DNA from: Hyphomonas sp.
Lineage (GTDB): Bacteria > Pseudomonadota > Alphaproteobacteria > Caulobacterales > Hyphomonadaceae
Reading direction: 5' to 3'
Length of the DNA stretch: 6,191 bases
Assembly: GCA_003486945.1 (NCBI GenBank)
Contig: DNFL01000290.1
Span: 864 to 7,054, forward strand
Below, piece by piece: positions 1 to 5,261 of the stretch. The number at the start of each line of letters is the position of its first letter. Positions within the stretch are counted from its first letter, which is position 1. The notes under the pieces were generated by a model. It searched no databases, was not told where the DNA came from, and was given only the letters and a program-made list of their open reading frames with translations. The position numbers and the translations under genes are program-made.

Positions 1-1
1 G

Positions 2-907
2 CCGCTGATGCGGGGCGAGATCCGATCAGCTTTTCTGATGACCGAGCCGCTGGTGGCGTCATCGGATGCGACGAATATCGAGACCTCGATTGTGCGCGAC
101 GGCGATTTCTATGTGATCAATGGCCTCAAATGGTGGTCGTCCGGCGTTGGGGATCCGCGCTGCAAGGTGGCGATCGTGATGGGCAAGACCGATCCGGCGG
201 CGGAAAAGCATGCGCAGCAGAGCCAGATCCTGGTGCCGATGGATACGCCGGGCGTGAAGATCCTGCGGATGCTGCCGGTGTTCGGTTATGATGACAGTCC
301 GCACGGGCACGCCGAAGTGCTGCTCGAGAACGTCCGTGTGCCGAAGGAAAATCTGATCCTTGGCGAGGGGCGCGGTTTCGAGATTGCGCAAGGCAGGCTC
401 GGGCCGGGGCGGATCCATCACTGCATGCGTACGATCGGTGCGGCGGAAGTTGCGCTGGAGGCTCTGGCGCGGCGCACGTTGACGCGCTCGGTGTTCGGCA
501 AATCGCTTTATCAGCAATCCATCTGGGAACAGAGGATCGGCGAGGCGCGGCTGGATATCGAGATGACGCGGCTCCTGACGCTTAAAGCCGCCTACATGAT
601 GGACACGGTGGGCAACAAGGGCGCGGCGAACGAGATTGCGATGATCAAGGTGGCGGCGCCGAGAGCGGCGCTGAAGGTGATCGACGATGCGATCCAGGCG
701 CATGGCGGTGCGGGCGTGACCGAGGATTTCGGGCTGGCGAATCTCTATGCGGGCATCCGGACGCTTCGGCTGGCGGATGGGCCGGACGAGGTTCACCTGC
801 GCGCGATCGCCCGCAACGAACTGAAAAAGTACCGCGAGAAACCGGACTATCCAACGCATCGCCCGGAAGCGGGCATTGCCTGGCCGCCGGTGCTTGAAAA
901 GGTTTGA
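2..907 (+). CDS. Acyl-CoA dehydrogenase, ACAD10/11-like, C-terminal part (5' truncated by window edge)
   Basis: Flavoprotein that would introduce a 2,3 double bond into an acyl-CoA, passing electrons to electron-transfer flavoprotein (cytoplasmic beta-oxidation or related acid catabolism). The frame is open to the left edge from base 2, so the start lies outside; 301 residues are visible. Near the beginning, [17 protein letters not shown] is the flavin/substrate-binding segment of the middle beta domain (MTEP, ASSDATN). It is followed by the beta domain with [14 protein letters not shown], then the helical C-terminal domain with [12 protein letters not shown] (FAD-contacting Arg and FG) and the hallmark [32 protein letters not shown]. 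At the position where medium-chain enzymes carry the catalytic Glu of Y-E-G, this protein reads A-D-G, so Asp (visible residue 259) is the presumed base. The ADGPDEVH form is typical of the ACAD10/11-like branch from memory. Substrate cannot be told from sequence. It ends 30 bp from the convergent ttcA with no clear terminator between. Confidence 0.93.
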   Translation, partial: PLMRGEIRSAFLMTEPLVASSDATNIETSIVRDGDFYVINGLKWWSSGVGDPRCKVAIVMGKTDPAAEKHAQQSQILVPMDTPGVKILRMLPVFGYDDSPHGHAEVLLENVRVPKENLILGEGRGFEIAQGRLGPGRIHHCMRTIGAAEVALEALARRTLTRSVFGKSLYQQSIWEQRIGEARLDIEMTRLLTLKAAYMMDTVGNKGAANEIAMIKVAAPRAALKVIDDAIQAHGGAGVTEDFGLANLYAGIRTLRLADGPDEVHLRAIARNELKKYREKPDYPTHRPEAGIAWPPVLEKV

Positions 908-937
908 TCCGTACGCGGCCGTTCCGGCCCTCCATTC

Positions 938-1840
938 CTAGAACGGCACGTTCGGATCATCTTCGCCGGTCTCGCCCAGCGCGAGGCCGGCGAAATCAAA
1001 TATGGCGGCATCATGCAAGTGGCTGGTGCGGACATTGGCGAGCGCGCGCGCCATGACCTGGCGCACCCCCGGCTTCTTGCGTTCCCATTCGTCGAGCAGG
1101 TGTTTCATTGCGACGCGCTGCAGGCCGTCCTGGCTGCCGCAGAGATTGCAGGGGATGATCGGGAACTGCAAGGCCTCGGCGAACTTCGCAAGGTCGGTTT
1201 CAGAAGAAGTGATCAGGGGGCGGAACACCATCACATCGCCCTCATCGTTCAGCAGCTTCGGCGGCATCGCGGCGAGGCGGCCGCCGTGGACGAGGTTCAT
1301 CATGAACGTCTCGAGGGCGTCATCGCGGTGGTGGCCGAGGACGATGGCCTCGCAGCCTTCCTCGCGCGCGACGCGGTAGAGAATGCCGCGGCGCAGGCGC
1401 GAGCACATGGAGCAATAGGTGCGCCCGGCTTCGACCTTTTCGGTGACGATGGAATAGGTGTCTTCGGTGATGATCCTGTGCGCAGCGCCGATCTTCGCGA
1501 GCCAGTCGGGCAGGATGTGTTTCGGGAAACCTGGCTGGCCCTGATCGAGGTTGCAGGCAATGAGATCAACCGGCAGGGCGCCCTGCCATTGCAGATCCAT
1601 CAGCACGGCGAGCAGGCCGTAGGAATCCTTGCCACCGGAGAGGCAGACGAGCCATTTCGGGCGCGGTTTCTCGCCGGTTTCGATGGCGCGTCGGTCGAGG
1701 AGGCCGTAGGTGTCGATCACCTCCTGTGCGCCGCGCACGAGGCGTTTGCGCAGCTTGCGGAAGCTGACCGAGTCCGGCGCATCGGCGAACAGGTTTGGCG
1801 AGGGAGAAAGCGTATCGGGCATGGTGCGGGGATGTGCCAT
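938..1840 (-). CDS. ttcA: tRNA 2-thiocytidine(32) synthetase TtcA
   Basis: ATP-dependent, iron-sulfur tRNA thiolase that makes 2-thiocytidine at position 32 of the anticodon loop of some tRNAs. Counting from the ATG at 1840 (300 residues; E. coli TtcA is 311), the PP-loop SGGKDS lies at 68-73 and adenylates the target base. A first cysteine pair CSMC is at 143-146, followed by [20 protein letters not shown] is at 168-182, and a second pair CNLC at 231-234 sits in IPCNLCGSQ. Cys143, Cys146 and Cys231 match the three 4Fe-4S ligands known for TtcA. Start choice is uncertain. The frame extends to a TTG at 1900, and an ATG at 1822 is also possible. None has a convincing Shine-Dalgarno sequence. 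Conserved sequence begins only at about FRKLRKRL (residue 27), so all three fit. The gene is monocistronic here, convergent with the acyl-CoA dehydrogenase. Confidence 0.94.
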   Translation of the reverse strand: MAHPRTMPDTLSPSPNLFADAPDSVSFRKLRKRLVRGAQEVIDTYGLLDRRAIETGEKPRPKWLVCLSGGKDSYGLLAVLMDLQWQGALPVDLIACNLDQGQPGFPKHILPDWLAKIGAAHRIITEDTYSIVTEKVEAGRTYCSMCSRLRRGILYRVAREEGCEAIVLGHHRDDALETFMMNLVHGGRLAAMPPKLLNDEGDVMVFRPLITSSETDLAKFAEALQFPIIPCNLCGSQDGLQRVAMKHLLDEWERKKPGVRQVMARALANVRTSHLHDAAIFDFAGLALGETGEDDPNVPF

Positions 1841-2046
1841 GGGCCGCAGGACGCTGCAAGGGTTGCGGGCTGCGGGTGTGGACGGTCGCGGGGATGCCAA
1901 GGGGGCGAGTGAGGTGAGCCTGCTCTCCTTCGACTTAGCTCAAGGATGAGCTTCGGAAGCGTCAGGAGCGTGATGTTTCGCCCGCGTTTCTTGCCGCGGG
2001 GTTTGTCGGTCGCTGCAAGCGATTCCAGCTTTTTACAGCTTTGGTT

Positions 2047-2520
2047 TCAGGCAGGTTTCCGGCCGAAGGGGAGGCGGAACATATCTTTCCACCATTGGCG
2101 CCATCTCCAGGCCCTGCGGAGCTTGGCGTTCGACGGCATGTCGAGGGCGCCGCGGGGGACGAGCATATCGTTCATGCGGGGCTGATAGCGGCGGATCAGG
2201 TCTTCCTCGATACGGGCGCGGTCTGATCCGTTCCGTATGCGGAGAATATGGCGCTCGGTGGCGCCGCGTTTCCACCAGGCTTCCCACCAGCGTTCATGGC
2301 CATAGAGGCGCGAACGGAAATCGGTGGCCTTGCCGATATAGAGCGGCTCGAGGAAGAAGACAAAACGCCGGCGCACAAAGATGTAGACGCCGCCGCCTTC
2401 GGCCGGAATGCCGCCGCGTGTGAGCGTGATCTTGAAGCGATAGGTTTCGCCCGTTTCGCCATACCAGACGTGCCAGCCGAAGATGATCAGGCTGAAGGGA
2501 AAGATGCTGAAAAGTGACAT
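2047..2520 (-). CDS. Small GIY-YIG nuclease-domain protein
   Basis: A 157-residue protein with a single GIY-YIG endonuclease fold. The signature is present in order: GVY at 44-46, YIG at 61-63 within PLYIGKATDF, the conserved Arg at 71 (RSRLYGH), the metal-binding Glu at 105/106 (IEEDLIRRYQP) and Asn117 in the RMND motif. All catalytic positions therefore look intact. No UvrC, homing-endonuclease or DNA-binding domain is attached, so cellular function is unknown; stand-alone GIY-YIG proteins have been linked to DNA repair or recombination intermediates. Residues 3-16 are strongly hydrophobic (LFSIFPFSLIIFGW), which could be a short membrane segment or an extra strand. The tail from about 131 is rich in Arg and Trp (RRAWRWRQWW), suggesting nucleic-acid or membrane contact. 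The ATG at 2520 has a weak CAGGG about 5 nt upstream. It lies 45 bp downstream of rnhB on the same strand, so co-transcription is likely, with possible local control from the CtrA-type box and hairpin between them. Confidence 0.85.
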   Translation of the reverse strand: MSLFSIFPFSLIIFGWHVWYGETGETYRFKITLTRGGIPAEGGGVYIFVRRRFVFFLEPLYIGKATDFRSRLYGHERWWEAWWKRGATERHILRIRNGSDRARIEEDLIRRYQPRMNDMLVPRGALDMPSNAKLRRAWRWRQWWKDMFRLPFGRKPA

Positions 2521-2530
2521 GGTGGCCCTG

Positions 2531-2551
2531 TGTCCCGCAGTTGGCGGGACA
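2531..2551 (-). other. 8-bp perfect hairpin in the rnhB / GIY-YIG spacer
   Basis: The arms TGTCCCGC (2531-2538) and GCGGGACA (2544-2551) are perfectly complementary around a 5-nt loop. On the - strand mRNA the hairpin ends directly before the weak CAGGG ribosome-binding stretch of the GIY-YIG gene. No T-run follows on either strand, so it is not a standard intrinsic terminator. It could slow ribosome access, stabilise or separate the two parts of the transcript, or be a dyad operator in DNA. The dyad is seen directly; the role is inference. Confidence 0.6.
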
Positions 2552-2565
2552 GTCTGCGGCGCTGG

Positions 2566-2580
2566 TTAACAGCCTGTTAA
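2566..2580. promoter_or_regulatory. CtrA-type full box TTAA-N7-TTAA
   Basis: The sequence TTAACAGCCTGTTAA matches the CtrA response-regulator consensus TTAA-N7-TTAA exactly and is also a perfect 7-bp inverted repeat around a central C. It overlaps the stop codon and last codons of rnhB and lies about 45 bp upstream of the GIY-YIG start, a workable distance for regulating that gene. TTAA is rare here: I find only three in the whole window, at 582, 2566 and 2577, and two of them are spaced exactly as CtrA requires. CtrA is the cell-cycle master regulator of alphaproteobacteria. Binding is inferred. Alternatives are a dyad for another regulator or chance constraint from the stop codon. Confidence 0.5.
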
Positions 2581-3147
2581 AGCGGCGCGGACGGGCGCGA
2601 AACTGATGCGGTGGATGGGCGAGGGGCCGAGGCGGGCGAGGGCTTCGGCATGGGCAGCGGTGCCATAGCCCTTGTGCTGGCTGAAGCCATAGCCGGGATG
2701 GGCGGCGCAGAAGGCTTTCATCTGGCCGTCGCGGTGCGTCTTGGCGAGGATGGAGGCGGCGGAAATGGCGGGTTCGGTGAGGTCGCCCTTGATGATGGCG
2801 CGGGCCGGCGCGGGCAGGTTTTTCGGCAGGGCGTTTCCATCGACCAGGATTTCGCCGGGCGCGGCGGAAAGGGCGTGCGCGGCGCGGGTCATGGCGAGGA
2901 AGGTTGCCTCGCGGATGTTCAGCCGGTCGATCTCTTCCGGTGTGGCTTCGGCGATGGCCCAGGCGAGGGCGCGTTCGCGGATGAGCGGAGCGAGCCGGTC
3001 TCTTGCGGCTTCGGTGAGTTTCTTGGAATCGGTCAGGCCCAGAATAGGGCGGGCAGGATCGAGGATCACGGCGGCGGCAGTGACCGGCCCGGCCCAGGGA
3101 CCGCGTCCGGCTTCATCGATGCCGCAGGTGAGGTTCGGCTTGCGCAT
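2566..3147 (-). CDS. rnhB: Ribonuclease HII
   Basis: Cleaves RNA in RNA-DNA hybrids and at single ribonucleotides embedded in DNA, starting ribonucleotide excision repair. From the ATG at 3147 it has 193 residues (E. coli RnhB 198). The N-terminal [14 protein letters not shown] supplies catalytic Asp11 and Glu12 and the GRG motif at 14-16. LTDSKKL lies at 38-44, VDG with catalytic Asp103 follows, and IKGD gives Asp122, completing the four acidic residues. Later comes [17 protein letters not shown] with the conserved Tyr near the C terminus. The frame stays open upstream, with ATGs at 3198 and 3300, but the extra residues (Pro/Arg-rich) look non-conserved, and family proteins usually begin close to GIDEAGRG. 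No strong Shine-Dalgarno marks any of them, and the 3198 start would overlap the opposite-strand candidate promoter. It leads a probable two-gene unit with the GIY-YIG protein. Confidence 0.94.
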   Translation of the reverse strand: MRKPNLTCGIDEAGRGPWAGPVTAAAVILDPARPILGLTDSKKLTEAARDRLAPLIRERALAWAIAEATPEEIDRLNIREATFLAMTRAAHALSAAPGEILVDGNALPKNLPAPARAIIKGDLTEPAISAASILAKTHRDGQMKAFCAAHPGYGFSQHKGYGTAAHAEALARLGPSPIHRISFAPVRAALTGC

Positions 3148-3197
3148 ACGGGCGAGGCTAATCGGGAGTCGGGGCGGGAGGCCAGAGGTGGGGCGCA

Positions 3198-3226
3198 TTG
3201 ACGGGTTCCGGCGGCAGGCGTATGCG
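3198..3226 (+). promoter_or_regulatory. Candidate sigma-70-type promoter in the divergent region
   Basis: A good -35 element TTGACG (3198-3203) is followed after exactly 17 bp by TATGCG (3221-3226), a weak -10 that keeps TAT. Initiation about 7 nt after the -10 would fall near 3233, two bases before the ATGATG at 3235, so the transcript would be leaderless or nearly so. It would read through the micro-ORF into the terminator at 3345 and possibly on to the genes starting at 3395 and 3881. Only the spacing and the -35 are strong. Confidence 0.35.
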
Positions 3227-3234
3227 TTCGCGCC

Positions 3235-3318
3235 ATGATGATCAAGCGCGCCCTCAAGCAACAGCAGATCCGCCTCCGGGCGGCGCGGGCGCGTGGGCAT
3301 GGCGGGCAGCGTAGCTGA
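3235..3318 (+). CDS. Candidate 27-residue basic micro-ORF (possible leader peptide)
   Basis: Starts ATG ATG at 3235 and ends TGA at 3316-3318. The product is short and very basic, with six Arg, two Lys, one His and four Gln (three consecutive), and no acidic residue. I do not recognise it. It has no Shine-Dalgarno, but the candidate promoter would place the transcription start about two bases before the ATG, and leaderless translation is common in alphaproteobacteria. A strong terminator starts 27 bp after its stop. It could be a real small protein, an attenuation leader peptide, or a chance ORF inside a small non-coding RNA. The last codons overlap one arm of a pairing that competes with the terminator. 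Confidence 0.25.
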   Translation: MMIKRALKQQQIRLRAARARGHGGQRS

Positions 3319-3344
3319 CCTTCGCTTTCCCTGAACGACCCGAT

Positions 3345-3380
3345 GCCCGCCCGGATTTCCGCGGCGGGCTTTTTCTTTTT
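3345..3380 (+). terminator. Rho-independent terminator upstream of the unknown-function gene
   Basis: The arms GCCCGCC (3345-3351) and GGCGGGC (3363-3369) form a 7-bp G+C stem. It can be extended by CGG/CCG (3352-3354 with 3359-3361) around an ATTT loop, with one bulged C. A T-rich run follows directly at 3370-3380 (TTTTTCTTTTT). The orientation is +. No annotated + gene ends just before it, because rnhB upstream is on the other strand. It must therefore end a short transcript from the divergent region, or attenuate the operon that begins 14 bp further on. Confidence 0.85.
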
Positions 3381-3385
3381 GCGAT

Positions 3386-3390
3386 GAGGA
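3386..3390 (+). promoter_or_regulatory. Shine-Dalgarno of the unknown-function gene
   Basis: GAGGA lies just after the terminator T-run and 4 nt before the first of three successive ATGs (3395, 3398, 3401). Spacing slightly favours the second ATG (7 nt). The site is outside the terminator stem, so it is free whenever RNA polymerase reads through. Confidence 0.7.
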
Positions 3391-3394
3391 CTTT

Positions 3395-3826
3395 ATGATG
3401 ATGACGGATGACGAGATCGAAGCCGCGGCGCGCGGCATGACGGGCTGCACGCTGCCCAAGGCTGGGTGGACGCACGAAGCGCATTTTGCAGTGGCCCTTT
3501 GGCTGCTGAGGGAACGCGGCGAGGCGCCGGTGCGCGCAGAGATGCCGGGGCTGATCCGGCGGTATAATGAGTCCGTGGGCGGACGGAATACCGATACTGA
3601 AGGCTATCACGAGACGATCACGCAGGCCTCGCTGACGATGGCGGCGCGGGCGCTTGCAGAGGCGGGGCCGGGTGCGCCGCTGAGCGTAGCGCTGATGGCC
3701 CTGATGGCGGGTCCGTGCGGGAAGCCAGACTGGATCTCTGCGTACTGGACAAAGGAAGTTCTGTTCTCCGTGGACGCGCGGCTCGGTTGGATTGCTCCTG
3801 ATGTGGCGCCGCTTCCCGTGGGGTGA
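3395..3826 (+). CDS. Conserved protein of unknown function (WTHEAH / YHETIT family)
   Basis: A 143-residue soluble protein with no signal peptide or membrane segment. I recognise the pattern as a widespread uncharacterised bacterial family but cannot name a domain or function. Conserved-looking blocks are [15 protein letters not shown] (24-38), a middle helix [13 protein letters not shown] (50-62), GYHETIT (70-76), and a C-terminal segment [25 protein letters not shown] (117-141). His27, His30, His72 and Glu73 could cluster as a metal or catalytic site (inference only). The start is one of three tandem ATGs behind a GAGGA; the first is used here. A strong terminator sits directly upstream, so expression may depend on read-through or on a promoter I do not see. 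The dehydrogenase gene starts 54 bp downstream with its own strong ribosome-binding site, and the two are probably co-transcribed. Whether they share a pathway is unknown. Confidence 0.85.
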   Translation: MMMTDDEIEAAARGMTGCTLPKAGWTHEAHFAVALWLLRERGEAPVRAEMPGLIRRYNESVGGRNTDTEGYHETITQASLTMAARALAEAGPGAPLSVALMALMAGPCGKPDWISAYWTKEVLFSVDARLGWIAPDVAPLPVG

Positions 3827-3868
3827 GGGCTGGCCTTGCAGATGGGGCTCGTTCAGCATGGCGCAAAC

Positions 3869-3875
3869 GGAGGAG
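3869..3875 (+). promoter_or_regulatory. Shine-Dalgarno that sets the dehydrogenase/reductase start
   Basis: GGAGGAG, 5 nt before the ATG at 3881, is the best ribosome-binding site in the window. It rules out the longer reading from 3836, whose 15 additional residues (MQMGLVQHGANGGAD) do not resemble the family and have no such site. Confidence 0.85.
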
Positions 3876-3880
3876 CGGAT

Positions 3881-4654
3881 ATGGATCTGGGGCTGAAGGA
3901 TAAGGTGATCTTCATTGCCGGCGCGAGCCGGGGCATTGGGCATGGGATTGCCGAAGTGCTGCTGGAGGAAGGCGCGAAAGTGGCGCTGACGGCGCGCGGG
4001 CCGGAGGCGCTGGAGGAGACGCGGGCGGATTTTGCCAAACGTTTCGGCAAAGGTAACGTGTGGAGCTTCTCCGGCGACCTGACGCAGACCGCGCCGATCG
4101 AGGCCGCGCTGGCGGCGTGCGAGGATCAGTTCGGGAAGATTTCAGGCGCGGTGGCGAATGTCGGCCTGTCGCCGTCGCCGCTCGGTTTTGATGTGACGGA
4201 TGAAGACTGGCAGGCGGGGCTCGACCAGAATCTCAATTCCGCTTTCCGCCTCGCGCGCGGCGCCATTCCGCGTATTGCGAAGAATGGCGGCGGCAGTTTT
4301 CTGTTCATCAGCTCGATTGCAGGGCTTGCGGCGCTCGGCACGCCGCTGATCTATGGCGCGACCAAGGCGGCGGTGAACCACCTGTCGACATCCGGCGCGC
4401 GCTTCACCGGCGAGACAAATGTCCGTGTCAATACAATCGCGCCGGGCAATATCATCTTTCCCGGCAGCACCTGGGAGAAACAATCGACCGGCCCGCGCGC
4501 GGACGCGTGGTGGCGTTGGATCAGGCGCGAGGTGCCGATGAAACGCTTCGGCCAGCCGCGCGAGATCGGCGACGCGGCGGCTTACCTGCTGTCTGAACGG
4601 GCGAGCTTTGTGAATGGCGCGGTGCTGGCGGTGGATGGCGGGCAGACGCGGTAG
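3881..4654 (+). CDS. Short-chain dehydrogenase/reductase, classical SDR
   Basis: NAD(P)-dependent oxidoreductase of 257 residues, the usual classical SDR length. The cofactor motif GASRGIG lies at 14-20. Arg39 after the second strand (ALTARG) suggests NADP(H) preference. DL at 66-67 contacts the adenine. The usual NAG motif reads NVG at 93-95. The catalytic tetrad is complete: Asn117, Ser145 (in SSIAG), Tyr158 and Lys162 (YGATK), with the standard 13-residue Ser to Tyr spacing. The PG motif (IAPGNI) and the C-terminal VNGAVLAVDGG are typical of FabG-like enzymes. Residues 205-225 or so (STWEKQSTGPRADAWWRWIR) form the variable substrate lid and are unusually Trp-rich, hinting at a bulky hydrophobic substrate (inference). 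Substrate is not predictable; annotation as 3-ketoacyl-ACP reductase would be overcalling. It lies 54 bp after the unknown-function gene in the same direction and converges on the secreted-protein gene across a REP-like hairpin. Confidence 0.93.
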   Translation: MDLGLKDKVIFIAGASRGIGHGIAEVLLEEGAKVALTARGPEALEETRADFAKRFGKGNVWSFSGDLTQTAPIEAALAACEDQFGKISGAVANVGLSPSPLGFDVTDEDWQAGLDQNLNSAFRLARGAIPRIAKNGGGSFLFISSIAGLAALGTPLIYGATKAAVNHLSTSGARFTGETNVRVNTIAPGNIIFPGSTWEKQSTGPRADAWWRWIRREVPMKRFGQPREIGDAAAYLLSERASFVNGAVLAVDGGQTR

Positions 4655-4694
4655 GGGGGCTGTGGCCCATCCCAAGAGAGTGATCTCTCAGTAT

Positions 4695-4720
4695 GTCATC
4701 CCGGCGAAAGCCGGGATGAC
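4695..4720. repeat. REP-like palindrome with GAAA tetraloop
   Basis: GTCATCCCGGC (4695-4705), GAAA (4706-4709) and GCCGGGATGAC (4710-4720) form an 11-bp perfect hairpin with a stable GNRA loop. This resembles the GTCAT-CCCGGC-GAAA family of repetitive extragenic palindromes that I recall as common between genes in many proteobacteria. It sits in the 100-bp gap between the convergent dehydrogenase and secreted-protein genes. No T-run follows on either strand, so it is not a canonical terminator, though it may protect both 3' ends or serve as a weak bidirectional one. Only one copy is present in this window. Confidence 0.8.
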
Positions 4721-4754
4721 TGGATTGGAAATGTCTGAATAGTCCGCCAGCGGA

Positions 4755-5186
4755 TTATTGCAGGCCGGCGCCGACGACGGGTTTCAGTTTGATCTTTTCG
4801 GTCGGGGCGGCGAAGCAGTCGCCGCGTTTCATCGTGATCTTGGAGGGGAAGCCCTTCTTGTGGAACTTCAGCTCGACGATGCCCCAGCGGTCCCAGAGCA
4901 TGCCGTCCGGGGCGGCGATAGCGGTGGGGCAGGTTTTGCCGACATAGACGGGTTCGACCCAGTAGCCGGTGAAGGTGCCCCGGTCGTCATAATTCCCGGC
5001 GAGACCGGGGACGAAGATGTAGGATTGTTCGACGCCCATGACGGGCGTGTAGCCGAGGACGGCGGTGGTGCCATCGTCGCGCAGGTAGACGACCTGGTTG
5101 CCGCTGGGCAGGGACCAGACTTCATCGGCGGCGGCAGCGAGCGGCGCGGCGGCCAAGAGGGCGGCGGCGATAAGGGGGCGAAACAT
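4755..5186 (-). CDS. Small secreted (periplasmic) protein of unknown function
   Basis: A 143-residue protein with a clear signal peptide: a short basic start (MFRP), a hydrophobic Ala/Leu-rich core at about 5-16, and a likely signal peptidase I site after Ala20 (AAA-DE). The mature part is about 123 residues, rich in Gly, Tyr and Trp, with beta-strand-like stretches (NQVVYLRDDGTTAVLGY, SYIFVPGLAG, TGYWVEPVYVGKTC). Cys86 and Cys124 are the only cysteines and could form a disulfide in the periplasm. No lipobox, no membrane anchor and no catalytic motif is visible. I do not recognise the family. Start: ATG 5184-5186, with a strong AGGAGGAG (complement of 5197-5204) 10 nt upstream. The epoxide hydrolase gene on the same strand stops 75 bp upstream of this start, so the two may share a transcript, although nothing else links their functions. 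Confidence 0.85.
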   Translation of the reverse strand: MFRPLIAAALLAAAPLAAAADEVWSLPSGNQVVYLRDDGTTAVLGYTPVMGVEQSYIFVPGLAGNYDDRGTFTGYWVEPVYVGKTCPTAIAAPDGMLWDRWGIVELKFHKKGFPSKITMKRGDCFAAPTEKIKLKPVVGAGLQ

Positions 5187-5261
5187 GGGTTGGGGTCTCC
5201 TCCTGAGAGGTGATCAGCTAAGCCTGCCCGGAAAAAAATGATAGATGGATTCTTGGGGTTT

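Noticed and set aside
59..859. Long open frame on - opposite the acyl-CoA dehydrogenase
   Set aside because: Low-complexity Arg/His-rich translation with no motif, produced by G+C-rich codon bias of the real + gene.
1013..1912. 299-codon open frame on + opposite ttcA
   Set aside because: The - strand frame carries the SGGKDS and CxxC motifs of TtcA; the + reading has no family resemblance and is a shadow.
1981..2022. Inverted repeats CCCGCG/CGCGGG (1981-2000) and TCGCT/AGCGA (2010-2022) between ttcA and the GIY-YIG gene
   Set aside because: Short stems with no T-run on either strand; expected by chance in G+C-rich DNA. I see no gene or clear promoter in 1841-2046.
2611..3201. Gly-rich open frame on + opposite rnhB
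   Set aside because: Repetitive Gly/Ala composition without motifs, antisense to a complete RNase HII.
3143..3226. CGCATACG (3143-3150) and CGTATGCG (3219-3226) inverted repeat flanking the rnhB start
   Set aside because: 8 bp over a 68-bp gap; one arm is the candidate -10 region. Too weak to call a structure or operator.
3563..3568. TATAAT inside the unknown-function gene
   Set aside because: A perfect -10 word, but no -35-like element at 16-18 bp upstream and no gene start just downstream.
4676..4689. GAGAG/CTCTC hairpin after the dehydrogenase/reductase
   Set aside because: Only 5 bp, no T-run; may be part of the 3' end structure with the REP-like repeat but not supportable as a terminator.
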